From the NCBI RefSeq assembly GCF_029504655.1, contig NZ_JAQFIL010000001.1, positions 5,089,001-5,153,000 of the forward strand: DNA of 64,000 bases, written 5' to 3'. Below the pieces are notes generated by a model. That model saw nothing but the letters and a program-made list of their open reading frames with translations. It was not told the origin of the DNA and ran no database searches. Positions within the stretch are counted from its first letter, which is position 1; the number at the start of each line of letters is the position of its first letter. Of the stretch, positions 62,049-64,000 are shown one piece after another. This DNA comes from Catalinimonas alkaloidigena (GTDB lineage Bacteria; Bacteroidota; Bacteroidia; Cytophagales; Cyclobacteriaceae). The position numbers and the translations under genes were made by a program.

Positions 62049-64000
62049 GCGCCTAGCTCTAATTGGTTTTTGACTAAGTTGTAATAGTACCCCTGGAGAC
62101 GGGCAAGTTCTGAATGAGTGCCTTGTTCTACGACTCTTCCCTCTTCCAGTACCAAAATCTTGTCAGCATGTTTGACTGTGCTGAGGCGATGGGCTACAAT
62201 AACAACTGTTCTGTCCTGGAAGAAGTTTTCCAGGTTATTGACAATAAAGCTTTCGGTTTCGGCATCCAGGGCACTGGTGGCCTCATCAAAAAACAAGTAT
62301 TTGGGATCTTTATAGATTGCCCTTGCTATCAGTATACGTTGGCGCTGTCCACCTGAAAGCCCCATCCCGTTTTGACCAATATGTGTATGGTAACCGTTGG
62401 GTAATGATTGGATAAAAGATTCCAGATGGGCAATATGCACTGCATGGGCTAGTCTAGACTTATCCAAAGGATTTCTACTGTCCGATTCCGTGATGTTAGC
62501 AAGAATCGTATCGTCAAAGATATATCCATCCTGCATAACCACCCCGCACTGGGAGAGCCAAGTAGTTGCAGGCAGTTTATCCAATGAGTTATTGCCTGCA
62601 TAAATGTTACCTTCCGTTGGCTCATAGAATTTGAGCAACAGCTTCAATAAGGTAGTTTTTCCGCTGCCACTTGTGCCTACTATAGCCGTCACTTGCCCTT
62701 GAGGAATAGAACAGCTTATATTTTGTAGCACGGCAGCTGAGTCAGGGCCTTCATAGCGGAAAGTGACTTTATCCAGGTGAATTGTATGATTGTCTTCAGT
62801 ATTCAGCAAGATATCAGGTCCTGTATGCTCACTGGGTTTTTGAAATACTTCGTTCAACCTGGCCAGACTAAGTTTGGCATCTTGCGCAGACTGCATAAAT
62901 CCAATCAATCCCAACAAAGGGGCATTGAGCTGTCCCAGTATGTATTGTACTGCTATTAACATCCCTAAAGTCATCTCTCCTTTAATTACAAGAAAAGCCG
63001 AAAGGAAAGAAATGCCAATGTTTTTGAGTTCGTGGATGAAGGCCCCGCCACGGGTTTGAAGTTGGTCTACCGAAAGGGTTTGGACAGTAACCTGATGCTG
63101 TTTGATACGCACCGCTTCCCAACGCCAGCGCCGCCTTTGCTGGGAGCCATTAAGCCTGATTTCCGGCATACCATATAGTAAATCCTGTAGCTGGCTTTGG
63201 TGTTCTGCTGATACATCAAAACGCTGGTACTCGAGCATAGCCCGCCGTTTGGATAGTAGCAGAATCCAGCCTATGTAGAGCGATGCCCCAAACAAAAACA
63301 CCAAAAAAATGAAAATACTGTAGAAAGCTAGGATAATACTAAAAATGCCAACCGTAAGTAGGGAGAACAGCACCGTGAGGGACTGTGCTGTAAGAAAGTT
63401 TTCAATGCGTTCATTATCTATAATGCGTTGAAACAAATCACCCAAATTCTTTTTCTCAAAAAAAGGATGCGGTAACTGCATCAACTTTTGCAAGAAGCTG
63501 GAAAGCAGCGATATACTCACCCGGTTGCCCACATATAGTAGCAGATAACTACGGACAACCTCCCCTACAGTTTGTGATACAAACAAAACCAATTGAGCAA
63601 TCAGGATGATATAAACAAATTGTAAATTTTGATGACGAATCCCCTCGTCTACCAATGATTGGGCAAGGAAAGGAAAAATAAACTGAAGGATACTGATCAC
63701 CAGCACACTCAGAAGTAATTGGTATAAATAACGCTTGTATGGGCGAAAGAAAGGTGCTAAGAAATGCCAACCTGTACGAGTGTTTACCCCGTGTGTCAGT
63801 TGTTGTTGAAAGTTAGGGGTAGGTTCCAGTAGCAATAAGATTCCGGACTTTTCCTCTACTGATTGCCAACCTTGCAGGAATTCTTTCTTGCGATAACGCA
63901 GTTTACCGGCTGCCGGATCAGCGACATAAACATGTTTGGAGGTAATCCGGTAAATCACGATGTAGTGCTGATCTTTCCAATGCGCAATGCAGGGAAATAC
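62045..64000 (-). CDS. C39-peptidase ABC exporter (partial, runs off the window)
   Basis: At least 651 residues; the open frame continues past 64000, so the true start is outside. The visible N-terminus is the second half of a C39 double-glycine peptidase: CIAHWKDQHYIVIYRI holds the catalytic His and YVADPAAGKL the Asp; the Cys must lie upstream. A six-helix membrane domain follows (about 95-370), then the nucleotide-binding domain with Walker A GTSGSGKTT, signature LSGGQRQRILIARA, Walker B YLFFDEATSALD and H-loop VAHRLST. Such exporters trim a leader after a Gly-Gly site and export the peptide. An internal Met at 63958 is not the real start. Confidence 0.93.
   Translation of the reverse strand, partial: VFPCIAHWKDQHYIVIYRITSKHVYVADPAAGKLRYRKKEFLQGWQSVEEKSGILLLLEPTPNFQQQLTHGVNTRTGWHFLAPFFRPYKRYLYQLLLSVLVISILQFIFPFLAQSLVDEGIRHQNLQFVYIILIAQLVLFVSQTVGEVVRSYLLLYVGNRVSISLLSSFLQKLMQLPHPFFEKKNLGDLFQRIIDNERIENFLTAQSLTVLFSLLTVGIFSIILAFYSIFIFLVFLFGASLYIGWILLLSKRRAMLEYQRFDVSAEHQSQLQDLLYGMPEIRLNGSQQRRRWRWEAVRIKQHQVTVQTLSVDQLQTRGGAFIHELKNIGISFLSAFLVIKGEMTLGMLIAVQYILGQLNAPLLGLIGFMQSAQDAKLSLARLNEVFQKPSEHTGPDILLNTEDNHTIHLDKVTFRYEGPDSAAVLQNISCSIPQGQVTAIVGTSGSGKTTLLKLLLKFYEPTEGNIYAGNNSLDKLPATTWLSQCGVVMQDGYIFDDTILANITESDSRNPLDKSRLAHAVHIAHLESFIQSLPNGYHTHIGQNGMGLSGGQRQRILIARAIYKDPKYLFFDEATSALDAETESFIVNNLENFFQDRTVVIVAHRLSTVKHADKILVLEEGRVVEQGTHSELARLQGYYYNLVKNQLELGA

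Overview
The window looks like chromosome from a marine-type member of the Bacteroidota, order Cytophagales (family not resolvable by eye). Reasons: PorT and PorE-like components of the type IX secretion/gliding machinery, a TonB receptor with a CarboxypepD_reg-like N-terminus, DUF5723, DUF4136, WG-repeat and Bat-type proteins, almost no Shine-Dalgarno sequences, and a TAnnTTTG-type -7 promoter element at 26955.

Layout. 1-4.4 kb: a helical hypothetical protein, a decayed regulator-like gene, a membrane-anchored endonuclease/phosphatase-fold protein, DinB and an Hsp20 gene with a small partner. 4.5-12 kb: DUF4136 lipoprotein, siderophore receptor plus PepSY membrane protein, a WG-repeat protein and a DUF2383 bundle. 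12.5-18.3 kb: a PorE-like OmpA protein, ubiE/menG overlapping porT, and a photolyase/cryptochrome followed by DUF2256 and DUF7009 genes. 18.3-33.4 kb: a nitrate/nitrite assimilation region. 33.6-50.5 kb: outer-membrane and housekeeping genes (BamA-like barrel, glycosidase-like lipoprotein, glgX, RlmL-type methyltransferase, membrane-fused patatin, histone-deacetylase-like enzyme, ComEC, L-type lectin, DUF5723 barrel and lipoprotein). 50.7-51.4 kb: a clear pseudogene of an osmoprotectant-type ABC ATPase. 51.5-58.7 kb: a lipoprotein, LuxE-like enzyme, sigma-54-type response regulator, RNase P RNA, thiolase and a BatB/BatC pair. 58.9-64 kb: tRNA-Ser(GCT), tRNA-Pro(TGG), a tyrosine recombinase beside the tRNA, then an HlyD-type adaptor and a C39-peptidase ABC exporter that runs off the right edge.

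The nitrate region is the most coherent system. NarK-type transporter and a porin bring nitrate in. A 1171-residue NasA-type reductase with its own flavin and BFD electron-transfer domains makes nitrite, and NirBD makes ammonium. CobA and a siroheme synthase fused to DUF4202 supply siroheme. MobA finishes the molybdenum cofactor. A NarX/NarL-like sensor kinase and regulator sit in the middle. The three intergenic regions of this block carry the palindrome TTACGTAA, twice as tandem copies exactly 10 bp apart. I saw no other exact copy in the window, so this is a candidate operator of the embedded regulator.

All identifications are from reading protein motifs and family knowledge. No database search was run.
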